Of a stretch of 23,704 nt of DNA, positions 8,351 through 16,440 are shown piece after piece (position 1 is the first letter of the stretch; each line of letters starts with the position of its first letter). This DNA is from JBBRHH01 sp038222915 (GTDB lineage: Bacteria; Planctomycetota; Phycisphaerae; Tepidisphaerales; Tepidisphaeraceae), in NCBI GenBank assembly GCA_038222915.1, contig JBBRHH010000018.1:1-23704 (forward strand), read 5' to 3'. The notes under the pieces were generated by a model that worked only from the letters and a program-made list of their open reading frames with translations, was not told where the DNA came from and ran no database searches. The translations under genes were made by a program, and so were the position numbers.

Positions 8351-10210
8351 TTACTTCGCCACCTCAACCATCAGATCAAACAACTCGCCATATCGCCGGC
8401 CATCAATCGTCACATCAAACGCCACTATCGCCACGCCCAGCGCAGCACCCTCCGCCGCACCGACGCGCACGGCAAACCCCTTCCGCGTCTCCTCCTTCAA
8501 CGTCCCTTCCAAAACCGCCGGCTCACATTTAATCCCCGGCGGCGCATGTAGCTCAATCCGATGCATCTGATCCCGATCCCGAAAATTCCGCACATAGATC
8601 ACCACATCCCCCTGCCCACCCGGCGCAACCTTCACCCGATACGGCTCCGCCTGCACCCAGTACGGATCAAACCAATATCGGTAGTCCTCCTCGCAGCTCA
8701 GCGCCTTCAACGCACTCCGAAGCGCCAGCGCCCCAGCACGATACCGCTCAATCAAACCGGCCGGCTTATCCATCACCCACGAATGCCCGCCAATAATCAA
8801 ATCCGGATTCAGCCCATGCAAATAACCGGCCGCGTACAAATAACCCTCTTCAAGAATCCCACTGTTCCGCGCCACCACCGCCTCATGCCCGTTCTGCGCC
8901 GGATCCGTCGTGCTCGCAAAAATATTGTCCCCCGTAAACGCCACCCGCCGCCCATCAATCTCCCCATGCAGACACTGCGCAAACTCCGTCTGCCCCGGCA
9001 TCCAGTCGGCCGTGATCGTGAATCCCTCCCACGTAAAAGTCTCCCCATCCCGCAGCAGCCGGTCGAAAACAATCGAATCGATATTCTTCCCATACGTGTT
9101 GATCGGCGCGGCATAGTCATACCGCTCCGGATACCGCACTCGATCCGTCACCCGATCCAGCGTCCAAAGCTTCGCCCCCCACTTCTCGCGCATGTGCGGG
9201 GCCTCCTGGCAATGGTCGCCGTGATAATGCGTCACGATCACCGCGTCGATCTTCTTCAACCCAAGCCTTTCCTGCATCAGCCCAATCGCCTTATCTAGAA
9301 ACACCTTGTCAAAAAGCCCGCAGTCAATCACCAGCCCGTGCCCATTGTCCGCCAATATCAAGCTGAAATTCGGCCAATAGTCCGGCCCCTTAAACTTGAA
9401 CAAGTGCGGCGTCACCTGCCACACATGCGGAACCACCGTCGGCTTCGACACCCGATCCTGATCGGCCGCCGCAAACGTAAACAGTTCATACCCGCGCACA
9501 TAATGCCGCGCCAGCTCGCGCAGCTTCCCCTGATACTCCTGAAGATGCAGCCGCGGCTCCCGAATCACCGCCCCATGCGAAGGATAAAGCGAAACCAGCT
9601 CAAAGCTGTCCAATAGCGCCGCCGCGTTGTGTAAAGCGTAAATCCCCTTGGCAAATCCGTAATCCCATTCCGTATCAAACCACGTGTGCATCTTCGCGCC
9701 AAACAGCATCACGTCCCCGCCGAACGCGATCCACCGGTCGCCGCGCTTCAGCAGATACGACATGCTCCCCGGACTATTCCCCGAAGTCTCAACACACCAG
9801 AACTCCCGGCCGCGCCAGGCAAAATCGTCCATCCGCCCAAACCCGCGATCGATCTTGATCGCAGATATCGGCGGCCTCACAAAGCTCGCGCCATAAACCG
9901 CGAACGCATCATTCAGCGTCGGCTTCAATTTTCGAAATTCGGCAGGCCTCTCAAAAAATCCCCGCTCCGCTTCCGGCGCACCCACCTTCATCTTCCCACC
10001 GGCCAGTTTCCCTAGCCCCTGGCACTGCTCCCGATGATGATGCGTAAATAAAACCCACTCAACATCCCGCACCCCCACTTCGCTCAAATGGTCCAGCACG
10101 CTCCCATCCCCAAGATCGATCAGAATGGCCGCGTCCCCATCACGGATCAAATAAACGTTGCACGTGTCGCGCCACAAAAATAAATCAGTGTCCAGAGTTT
10201 CGAAGGGCAC
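8351..10210 (-). CDS. Tandem metallo-beta-lactamase-fold protein
   Basis: The protein contains two consecutive MBL-fold units. In the first (about 1-235 from the GTG start) the metal motif reads HHHREQ (57-62) instead of HxHxDH, so the Asp is Glu and the last His is Gln. The second (about 270-500) has an intact HYHGDH at 328-333, TGDNIF and IIGGHSW, so it can bind the usual dinuclear metal site. A C-terminal beta-rich part (about 530-619) looks like an immunoglobulin-like domain. The longest frame begins at 10300 and would overlap the pseudopilin gene. I prefer GTG 10210 (619 residues) because GAGGAGG lies 7 bases before it and the family-like sequence begins there. The substrate is unknown; a hydrolase role is inferred from the fold. 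Confidence 0.85.
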   Translation of the reverse strand: MPFETLDTDLFLWRDTCNVYLIRDGDAAILIDLGDGSVLDHLSEVGVRDVEWVLFTHHHREQCQGLGKLAGGKMKVGAPEAERGFFERPAEFRKLKPTLNDAFAVYGASFVRPPISAIKIDRGFGRMDDFAWRGREFWCVETSGNSPGSMSYLLKRGDRWIAFGGDVMLFGAKMHTWFDTEWDYGFAKGIYALHNAAALLDSFELVSLYPSHGAVIREPRLHLQEYQGKLRELARHYVRGYELFTFAAADQDRVSKPTVVPHVWQVTPHLFKFKGPDYWPNFSLILADNGHGLVIDCGLFDKVFLDKAIGLMQERLGLKKIDAVIVTHYHGDHCQEAPHMREKWGAKLWTLDRVTDRVRYPERYDYAAPINTYGKNIDSIVFDRLLRDGETFTWEGFTITADWMPGQTEFAQCLHGEIDGRRVAFTGDNIFASTTDPAQNGHEAVVARNSGILEEGYLYAAGYLHGLNPDLIIGGHSWVMDKPAGLIERYRAGALALRSALKALSCEEDYRYWFDPYWVQAEPYRVKVAPGGQGDVVIYVRNFRDRDQMHRIELHAPPGIKCEPAVLEGTLKEETRKGFAVRVGAAEGAALGVAIVAFDVTIDGRRYGELFDLMVEVAK

Positions 10211-10283
10211 GGCAGCCTCCTCTTGAAGTGAGAACTGCCGTAATTGTCGCGCCATCGCACCCATCAAGCAATGCGCCCGCCCC

Positions 10284-10967
10284 CTATTTCGAAGGATCAT
10301 AGCTCATCGGATCCAGCGACACCGTCCGCGCCGTGAAATCCACATGCCCGTCCACAAACAGCACATTTCCAAATCCCCCATTCGGATTGGTCTTGTCCTC
10401 GTACGATTTATTGTGCCGGCTCGACAAGAGATTCTGCCCGTCCAGCGGATAATTCTGCGGTGCCCAGCACCCGTCATCCACGGTAATCCCGCTCTCATCG
10501 ATCATGAGAATCTTGTCCGACGATCGCCGCACCATGGTGATCTTGATCGACGGCTGAAAGTAGCCGCAAATCTTTTCATTCACCGTATAGCTGTACCGAT
10601 ACACGTCACCGCCTCCCAGCGTCGGATGCGTCGCGATATCGTCCGACGGACACTGAAACAATCGCGGATTGAACACCCCGCCCAAGTACGGAACCAGCCG
10701 CCCATCATTCAACTTCCGGCCTTGATGCCAGTAAATCCAATCCTCATACCGCTGATCCACCGCCGGACTCGGAAACACACCAGAATTGTCCCCCACATAC
10801 ATGATGAACCCGCCGCCAATCTGCCGCATGTTCGATGCACACCCCATCCGGTTCGACTGCTCCTTCACTTTCCCAAGCGCCGGCAACAGTAGTGAAATCA
10901 GCAGTGCGATAATTCCAATCACCACCAGCAATTCGACCAGGGTAAATCCGGCGCGGCGCTTCGACAT
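10284..10967 (-). CDS. DUF1559-like type II pseudopilin
   Basis: The protein starts SKRRAGFTLVELLVVIGIIALLISLLLPALG, a type IV pilin/pseudopilin leader with the prepilin peptidase site before Phe of G-FTLVE and a following hydrophobic helix. The 227-residue body has the features of the many DUF1559/H-X9-DG proteins of planctomycetes: MGCASNMRQIGGGFIMY near the start, SSRHNKSYEDKTNPNGG, then NVLFVDGHVDF near the end. Such proteins are exported and cleaved by a prepilin peptidase; their function is unknown. ATG 10967 has GTGGAG 6-11 bases upstream; a GTG two codons earlier is less likely. It lies 73 bp upstream of the tandem MBL gene on the same strand, so the two may be co-transcribed. Confidence 0.9.
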   Translation of the reverse strand: MSKRRAGFTLVELLVVIGIIALLISLLLPALGKVKEQSNRMGCASNMRQIGGGFIMYVGDNSGVFPSPAVDQRYEDWIYWHQGRKLNDGRLVPYLGGVFNPRLFQCPSDDIATHPTLGGGDVYRYSYTVNEKICGYFQPSIKITMVRRSSDKILMIDESGITVDDGCWAPQNYPLDGQNLLSSRHNKSYEDKTNPNGGFGNVLFVDGHVDFTARTVSLDPMSYDPSK

Positions 10968-11050
10968 GTTCACTCCACGTGTTGAAAATCCTGTTGCACA
11001 TTTATTTCGCCCGACCAGGCAGGCCGGTTCGCCCCGCGCCGGATTTATTT

Positions 11051-12100
11051 ATGGCAAATCTCTGCGGCTTCAATCGCCTTCAGTTCGCGCATACAATCCG
11101 AGACCCCAATGGAGCCAAAATCCCCTTGAACTGGCGCAACATCACTGACTGGGCAAAACGCAGCCCTTTCACCCTCCGCCTCGCCGATTCCCTCGGCCGA
11201 AGCCGCGGCCGCATGCGCCTGCTCGACCGCGTACATCCTCCGCGCCCCGCCCGCATCAAACCCGATCTCTCCAACTGGGAATCCCACGACCTCGCCGCCG
11301 TCTGGATCGGCCACGCCACCGTCCTCCTCCGCATCTCCGGCGTCACCATCCTCACCGACCCTGTCCTAAGTAGCCGCGTCGGCATCGGCCTCGGCCTCAT
11401 CACCGGCGGCCCCAAACGTCTCGTCGCGCCCGCTCTCTCCCTCCGCCAGCTTCCCCCTATCGACCTCATCCTCGTCTCCCACGCCCACTTCGATCATCTC
11501 GATCGCCCCACGCTCGCCCGCCTGCCCAAACGAATTCCCGTCATCACTTCTCCCGGTAATTCCGACCTCATACGAGATCTCGGCTTCCGCTCCATCACCG
11601 AACTGCCCCTCGGCCAATCGCACACCTTCGGCCCTCTCACCATCACCGCCCAAAAAGTAAAACACTGGGGCGCACGCACCTTCTTCGACCAGCACCGCGG
11701 CTTCAGCGCCTTCCTCCTCGAAGGTGCCGGCCGCCGCGTCCTCTACGGTGGCGACACCGCCTATCAGGACTACTTCCGCGACATCGGCAAAGTCGATCTC
11801 GCCATCGTCGGCATCGGCGGCTACGACCCCTACCTCGCTGCCCACGCCACCCCCGAACAGGCCCTCGCCATGGCCGATCACGTCGACGCCGAATTCGTCC
11901 TCCCCATGCACCACAGCACCTTCCGCCTCTCCCACGAACCCGTCGCCGATCCCATGCGCCGCTTCATGGCCGCCATCGGTGACTCTTCCGGCCGCGTCAT
12001 AATCCGCGAGGTAGGCGGCCAATGGTCCAATCAACCCGATATCAGTTGCAAGCCGGCCCACAATCGTGTCCCATTGCACCGGCCAACACCCGCAACCTGA
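11051..12100 (+). CDS. UlaG/NAPE-PLD-like MBL-fold hydrolase
   Basis: The 349-residue protein belongs to the MBL-fold group that includes UlaG and N-acylphosphatidylethanolamine phospholipase D-like proteins. Evidence is WIGHATVLLRISGVTILTDP (about 85-104), the metal motif HAHFDH (144-149), VLYGGDTAY and LPMHHSTFRLSHEP. All key metal-binding residues appear to be present. Residues 1-80 form a basic N-terminal region (PLNWRN, FTLRLADSLGRSRGRMRLLDR) that is common in the phospholipase D-like members. Earlier in-frame starts exist from 10979, but the residues they add do not match the family. ATG 11051 has no strong ribosome site, so the start is uncertain. The likely DgkA start follows 14 bp downstream, consistent with an operon concerned with lipids, though this is inference. 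Confidence 0.85.
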   Translation: MANLCGFNRLQFAHTIRDPNGAKIPLNWRNITDWAKRSPFTLRLADSLGRSRGRMRLLDRVHPPRPARIKPDLSNWESHDLAAVWIGHATVLLRISGVTILTDPVLSSRVGIGLGLITGGPKRLVAPALSLRQLPPIDLILVSHAHFDHLDRPTLARLPKRIPVITSPGNSDLIRDLGFRSITELPLGQSHTFGPLTITAQKVKHWGARTFFDQHRGFSAFLLEGAGRRVLYGGDTAYQDYFRDIGKVDLAIVGIGGYDPYLAAHATPEQALAMADHVDAEFVLPMHHSTFRLSHEPVADPMRRFMAAIGDSSGRVIIREVGGQWSNQPDISCKPAHNRVPLHRPTPAT

Positions 12101-12114
12101 ATCGAGAAACACCT

Positions 12115-12540
12115 TTGCCCGCCACCGACCCCATCCCCCACGAAACCGCCACGCCCGAAGGCCTCTCCCCCTTCCGCAAGCTCCTCCACTCCTTCTACTT
12201 CGCCTTCGCCGGCCTCGCCTACCTCCTCCGCACCCAGCGCAACGCCCGCATAGAAGTAACCCTGGGCGCAATCGCCTGCGCAGTAGCCGCCTGGCTACAC
12301 ATCAAAGCCGAACAATGGGCGGTCTTAGTCTTCACCATCGCGTTAGTCCTCATCCTCGAAGGCCTGAACACAGCCATAGAAGCAGCGGTCGATCTAGCCA
12401 TGCCCCAGCGCCACCCGCTAGCCAAAGCCGCCAAAGACCTCGCCGCCGGCATGGTCCTAATCGCCGCCATAGCCTCCATAGCCATAGGCCTCCTAATCCT
12501 CGGCCCCCCACTCTGGCAGCGCCTGTTCGCCCACGCCTGA
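12115..12540 (+). CDS. dgkA: DgkA-type diacylglycerol/undecaprenol kinase
   Basis: This is a small integral membrane kinase that phosphorylates diacylglycerol or undecaprenol. The family signature is clear: EGLNTAIEAAVDLAMP, with the catalytic Glu and Asn. Three membrane helices can be seen: FAGLAYLLRTQRNARIEV leading to LGAIACAVAAWLHI, then WAVLVFTIALVLILEG, then AAGMVLIAAIASIAIGLLIL. The reading frame is open from ATG 12022, but that start lies inside the MBL gene. TTG 12115 gives 141 residues, close to the usual size, with a weak GAGAAA before it. The start therefore remains uncertain. The kinase could act with the upstream phospholipase-like MBL protein in membrane lipid turnover, which is inference. 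Confidence 0.85.
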   Translation: MPATDPIPHETATPEGLSPFRKLLHSFYFAFAGLAYLLRTQRNARIEVTLGAIACAVAAWLHIKAEQWAVLVFTIALVLILEGLNTAIEAAVDLAMPQRHPLAKAAKDLAAGMVLIAAIASIAIGLLILGPPLWQRLFAHA

Positions 12541-12550
12541 CTCCTACACG

Positions 12551-12584
12551 TTTAGCCGCAACGCGAAGCGGAGCGCGTCGCGCT
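12551..12584. repeat. Possible dispersed GC-rich repeat
   Basis: Between dgkA and the PfkB gene there is a segment with ACGCG and CGCGT arms around AAGCGGAG. A second short hairpin (GCCCG ATG CGGGC) lies just downstream at 12601-12613. The segment resembles the short GC-rich palindromes scattered between genes in some planctomycetes, but nothing else in the window matches it. It is not a good terminator because no T run follows. Confidence 0.25.
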
Positions 12585-12660
12585 GATCTGCTAAAAGGCC
12601 GGCCCGATGCGGGCTCACCAAATACCCGTACGCGTTCAAAGTCGCGAACGACATTGGCGG

Positions 12661-12688
12661 TTGGATCGGCGTCGGATTCAGGTAAACT
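12661..12688 (+). promoter_or_regulatory. Candidate promoter of the PfkB operon
   Basis: TTGGAT (12661-12666) is followed by a 16-base spacer and TAAACT (12683-12688). The ATG of the PfkB gene is only 10 bases past the -10 box, so a transcript from here would be leaderless or nearly so. This fits the absence of a Shine-Dalgarno sequence at that start. The match to consensus is partial. Confidence 0.35.
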
Positions 12689-12697
12689 ATACAATTG

Positions 12698-13627
12698 ATG
12701 AACAACGTCGTCGTCGTGGGAACGGTCGTATGTGAGGAGATCATCTCGCCGCACGGCACATCAGTTCCGCCGCACGGCCTTGGTGGGTCGGCAGTGTATG
12801 CGGCTATCGGCGCTCAGTTTGTGCATCCGGCCGCGCTCATCGGGATTGTGGGTACAGACTCCTCCAATCGGTTCAAGCATTGCCTGGACGAATTTGGAGT
12901 TGATCGTCAAGGATTAGAACAAACTCAATCGCCAACCTTTTTTTGGAAGGCGGAGTATGACGCCACGGACATTTCCAAAAGGGTCACACTCGACCTGAGG
13001 CTCGGGGCTTATGAGAATTACCAGCCGATTGTGCCCGCAAGTTGCTTATGCTCGAAATTCTGGCTGCTCGCCAATCTTGACCCGGACCTCCAAAAAAGTG
13101 TCCTGCTGAACCTCGGGCAAGATCAGACCGTCGTGCTCGGTACAATCGAACATTGGATCATGCGCAAGCGGGCGTCGCTGATCGCGCTCCTGAAAATGAG
13201 AGGCGTTGTGCACGGTTTCATCGCCAACGAAGAAGAAATGCTACTTCTGGCAGGGACAAGCGATCCGATGAATGCTATCAGAGCGGTTGCGGGGCTTGGA
13301 TGCCGATTCGTAGTGATGACACGTGCAGAACGGGGAGCGGCCGCAATTTACGACGGCAGGATATTTGAAGTGCCCGCATATGCCTGTGCCGCGGTCGACC
13401 CGTCTGGGGCGGGTGATAGCTTTGCAGGTGCGATGACGGCGAGCCTCGCAAGGAGCGGTGGCCCGATAACGGAGGAAGCACTAAGATTAGCGCTAGCGTA
13501 TGGTTCAGCCGTCGCGTCGTTTTGCGTGGAACGTTTCGGTGTGCAGGGGTTTCGGGGCGTAAACTGCACGATGATTGATAGCCGCGTCAAACACATTCAC
13601 ACGCGCATTACGCCGCCCCTCACGTAG
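12698..13627 (+). CDS. PfkB-family carbohydrate/nucleoside kinase
   Basis: The 309-residue protein has the ribokinase/PfkB fold. It shows the N-terminal GGSAVYAAIGA motif (about 29-39), IGIVGTD, NEEEMLLLAG and the C-terminal signature VDPSGAGDSFAGAM, whose Asp is the catalytic base. The middle part (TLDLRLGAYENYQP, FWLLANLDPDLQ, GTIEHWI) resembles a sugar-kinase subgroup whose members usually have ANIDPELQ and DTMNFWI there. The Asp and Asn of that last segment are changed to Gly and Glu/His, which may alter the substrate. The preceding codon, TTG 12695, could also serve as start. Codons are much less C-ending than in the flanking genes, suggesting transfer. Two more genes follow on the same strand at 57 and 48 bp. 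The substrate cannot be told from the sequence. Confidence 0.85.
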   Translation: MNNVVVVGTVVCEEIISPHGTSVPPHGLGGSAVYAAIGAQFVHPAALIGIVGTDSSNRFKHCLDEFGVDRQGLEQTQSPTFFWKAEYDATDISKRVTLDLRLGAYENYQPIVPASCLCSKFWLLANLDPDLQKSVLLNLGQDQTVVLGTIEHWIMRKRASLIALLKMRGVVHGFIANEEEMLLLAGTSDPMNAIRAVAGLGCRFVVMTRAERGAAAIYDGRIFEVPAYACAAVDPSGAGDSFAGAMTASLARSGGPITEEALRLALAYGSAVASFCVERFGVQGFRGVNCTMIDSRVKHIHTRITPPLT

Positions 13628-13684
13628 CTTTTGCGTTTGAGAGCATAGGCTGTCGTTCGGTGCGGATCATCACGTGGAGGTATT

Positions 13685-14761
13685 ATGATGGGTTTATTGA
13701 AATTGAGCGGCGTGATCATGTGCGCGTTGACACTGATCAGTTTCGGCGTGTGTTCGAGCGAACCTAACACCCCTCCCAAACCTGCCGCCGCGCCTACAAC
13801 GGCGAGCCAGCCAAGCGCGGACGACGTAACCCAAGCCGGACTCAAGCACATCGGTAGCGTCAACCCGAAGGATGCCATTGAACTCACCGCCGACAATGGA
13901 AGCATAAAATCGCTTAAAATCACTCCGGCGCCGTTGCGCGATGATTGGACGCCAGCGACTATAGGCGACATCTCGTATCACATCTTTGTGGCTCTAACAC
14001 TATTTCTCGCTATCATTTACATATTCACCGGGCGCTTCACAAGAGATCTGCAGCGATTGGGGCTAAAGATGGAATCCGCGAAGTTCGGCGTTGCGGAGTT
14101 TAAGTTCAATGCCGGGGAGGAACAACGGGCGGCAAAATTGACCGCAGAGGCCGCGTTTGCGCAGTATCGCGCTGACGAGAAAAAAGCCTTTGGCGATGCC
14201 ATCGAGAAGCATGAACTAGTTGAGAAATTCAAGTTGCTAGTTGACAAAGCGGTTGAGTCTCTCGGCAAAAAGCCGAGCGATATCGACGGGTTTCGCGCTA
14301 CGATCCACGTGCTCGATCAATTATTCGCTGACACGCTGTTTCAGTTGCTGAGCTATTACCCTGAAGACGTCACACAATCTGCTGGTCGAACCCATTCGGT
14401 AAGATTTGGGATTGTTGGAAAATGCTGGAGAGAGCAGAAGAGCATTGTAAGGGCCGAGATACCAACAACTGAATTAGTTTCGTTTTTCGGCATGACGGCC
14501 GAACAGATATCGCTTCACGGTTCAAAACGGAGTTCATATGCTTGCCTCGTGTTGCGCAATCGCGCCGGGCAGCAACTGGGTTGCCTTTACATGGACGCGA
14601 CCGCGCCAGGATCAATTGTGTCGCGGGCACAAGAGCAATCCCTGACACCCGCGCAAATTGAGACAATTGAGAAGACGCTGACAGCCCACGATGCAACCAC
14701 CGCCTTGTCTAAGGTTGTCGCTGCCGTTCAAGGACCACAGATCCGAATTCATGACGCCTGA
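13685..14761 (+). CDS. Membrane-anchored protein with GAF-like domain
   Basis: This is a 358-residue protein with an N-terminal hydrophobic segment (5-22) ending in FGVC at Cys23. That could be a weak lipobox or signal peptide, although Val before the Cys is unusual. A Pro/Ala-rich linker follows, then a membrane helix (about 98-116, HIFVALTLFLAIIYIF) and a charged helical region (120-200, rich in Glu/Lys/Ala). Residues 201-306 look like a GAF domain: FRATIHVLDQLF, YYPEDVT, GRTHSVRFGIVGKCWREQKSIV, MTAEQISLHGSKRSSYACLVL and GQQLGCLYMDA. This is a visual call. If correct, the protein is a membrane-tethered sensor without an obvious output domain. A strong GTGGAGG precedes the ATG. It lies between the PfkB and methyltransferase genes. 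Confidence 0.7.
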   Translation: MMGLLKLSGVIMCALTLISFGVCSSEPNTPPKPAAAPTTASQPSADDVTQAGLKHIGSVNPKDAIELTADNGSIKSLKITPAPLRDDWTPATIGDISYHIFVALTLFLAIIYIFTGRFTRDLQRLGLKMESAKFGVAEFKFNAGEEQRAAKLTAEAAFAQYRADEKKAFGDAIEKHELVEKFKLLVDKAVESLGKKPSDIDGFRATIHVLDQLFADTLFQLLSYYPEDVTQSAGRTHSVRFGIVGKCWREQKSIVRAEIPTTELVSFFGMTAEQISLHGSKRSSYACLVLRNRAGQQLGCLYMDATAPGSIVSRAQEQSLTPAQIETIEKTLTAHDATTALSKVVAAVQGPQIRIHDA

Positions 14762-14809
14762 TCAACAACCCGATAAATTTAACGCCCATCTTTGTGGAGG
14801 TTCAAGCAG

Positions 14810-15553
14810 TTGAGCAGTCAACAACAGTTTCGCAGAGACAATTGCGTCGTATCGGAAAACTCCTACGAGCGGCTCGCCGCGGAGTACTATGATCCAATTC
14901 TCCATCCGACGTGCGCCAATTTTCGGACTGCAAGCGCGGTGGTCTTAGCACACTGGCTTCTAGACGTCTGCACGCGGACGGCCCGCTTGGTCGAAGTTGG
15001 TGCCGGAAAATCCCTGCTGTTGGAATATCTCGTTGAACACGGGTGCAGAGTCCAGAGCGTTCTCGTCACCGATTCATCCCCGAAAATGCTCGAGCACTCT
15101 CGGGGATTGGGGCTGGAGCCCACACAATTTTTGATCGCGCCAGCTTATCGCATACCGGTGCCAGACGGGAGTGTTTCGGCGCTGGTGGCTTCACTCGGGG
15201 ACCCGTACAACACAAACACATTCTGGGCTGAGGCTCACCGTGTTCTTGAACCGAATGGCCACGTCATCTTTACGACGCCGTCGTGGGAATGGTCGAGCAC
15301 GTTTCGACAGGCCAACGAAGGGCAAATTGCTGAATTCGTTATGTCGGATGGCACACGTGTGGACGTGCCTTCGTTGATTCTCTCCCTCCACGAACAGGAG
15401 GCGCTAATAGAGTCGACAGGACTAGAGTTGGTGAACGAATTCTCAGTCACAGCGAATGACCTAGGAAGTCACATTATATCGCCAAAGCTCGCGATTCCAC
15501 GCGACGGGCACCAGCCGATTGTACGCGGATTTCTGGTCGTGCGACCCGTCTGA
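14810..15553 (+). CDS. SAM-dependent class I methyltransferase
   Basis: The 247-residue protein has the Rossmann-type methyltransferase layout. Motif I is LVEVGAGKS (60-68), LVTDSSPKML follows strand 2, DGSVSALVASLGDPYN stands in the motif II/IV position, and the post-motif segment AHRVLEPNGHVIFTTPSWEW is typical of type 11 members. A YERLAAEYYDP segment near the N-terminus is also common in such enzymes, where it caps the active site. I prefer the TTG start at 14810 because GTGGAGG ends 9 bases upstream; the TTG at 14792 overlaps that ribosome site. It is the last gene of the three-gene group and shares its codon use. The target (small molecule, lipid or protein) cannot be inferred. Confidence 0.85.
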   Translation: MSSQQQFRRDNCVVSENSYERLAAEYYDPILHPTCANFRTASAVVLAHWLLDVCTRTARLVEVGAGKSLLLEYLVEHGCRVQSVLVTDSSPKMLEHSRGLGLEPTQFLIAPAYRIPVPDGSVSALVASLGDPYNTNTFWAEAHRVLEPNGHVIFTTPSWEWSSTFRQANEGQIAEFVMSDGTRVDVPSLILSLHEQEALIESTGLELVNEFSVTANDLGSHIISPKLAIPRDGHQPIVRGFLVVRPV

Positions 15554-15632
15554 AAAAAATGGACCGCCTTCCAGACTTTTAGCCTTGTGGATGAGAATCC
15601 TGACGGAGCGACAGCGACCGAAGGACCTTAGG

Positions 15633-15668
15633 GCGAACTCAAAGGGGATGGCGAACTCAGAGGGGATG
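15633..15668 (+). repeat. Two tandem copies of an 18-bp repeat
   Basis: GCGAACTCAAAGGGGATG is followed directly by GCGAACTCAGAGGGGATG, one mismatch in 18. A third copy lies about 100 bp downstream. Confidence 0.85.
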
Positions 15669-15770
15669 CGTAGAATGGCATGGATTAAGCATCAGATGCC
15701 TGTAATTTCCGGGCGTTTTTGCGTTTTCCCTCCAATTCCTTGAACTGCGATCGGGGCTTGGTCAGCCGAA

Positions 15771-15799
15771 CGAACTCAAAGGGGATGCGTACATATTTC
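15771..15799 (+). repeat. Third copy of the AACTCAAAGGGGATG repeat
   Basis: CGAACTCAAAGGGGATGCG continues into GTACATATTTC. The same GTACATATTTC, again after TCAAAGGGGA, occurs at 23401-23435 near the other accessory region. This suggests related insertion-element debris. Confidence 0.75.
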
Positions 15800-16024
15800 G
15801 CATTTCACCGCTGCGTTCGCCTTTTAACAGCCCATCCATCACCCGTCCACCCAGAACACAATTGGATCGAGCGAGGCCGGGCCGAACCCTCCGGTCCGAT
15901 CAGCGTTCACGGCCTGTCCGCAACACCCCGCCGGCTTCCATTTCATTCAATCACATCCCCACCACCAAAACCCGCCAACTTCAGACAACAACCACCATCG
16001 GCATCCGCCGCCCCTCGCGCGGCG

Positions 16025-16042
16025 TGGTAGCTTCAGCTACCA
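16025..16042. repeat. Short perfect palindrome
   Basis: TGGTAGC, a 4-base TTCA loop and GCTACCA form a perfect 7-bp stem. No T run follows, so it is not a typical terminator. It could be a small interspersed hairpin repeat. Confidence 0.5.
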
Positions 16043-16182
16043 TGTAGATCGCAAGGCAGCCCGCCGCACTGCCCAGCCCACGCGACACCACTCCATAAAT
16101 TGACTACAAAATCACCTCGCTCCTCACACCCTTCGCATTCATTCCCGTCAAAGATACCTCACCAAAAAACCAAAGATTTCCA

Positions 16183-16262
16183 TTGACCCGCCCATCCGCA
16201 CTTGATAGCATAATGTTCGGTATCAAAAAACATCAGGCAGCGACCAGGCAAGGAGGGAAACC
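16183..16262 (+). promoter_or_regulatory. Promoter-like sequence with strong Shine-Dalgarno
   Basis: TTGACC (16183-16188), a 17-base spacer and TAGCAT (16206-16211) form a good sigma70-type promoter. They are followed by AAGGAGG (16250-16256) exactly 6 bases before ATG 16263. These are the best-formed expression signals in the window, yet the frame they open does not look like a protein. Confidence 0.5.
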
Positions 16263-16440
16263 ATGCGATCAATCACCCAGCCGTTCACCCATAAGGCCGA
16301 AGCCCGCCGCTCCACCACGCGCTTTCTCGTCTATCGCACCTCATCTCTCACCCTTCGCCTCGCTTCCCCAGCAATGCGCACTCATTCCTCAGCACTTCCA
16401 CACCCCCGTCGCTTGGCCTGTCTTGAGCGAAGCGCAGCGA

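Noticed and set aside
11366..12271. 301-residue minus-strand frame
   Set aside because: It is antisense to the UlaG-like MBL gene with biased Gly/Asp/Glu composition and no family features.
15519..15743. Small frame with RRMAWIKHQMPV, considered as a REP-associated transposase start
   Set aside because: The resemblance to the usual MPRMAR opening is too weak, and no HUH motif follows.
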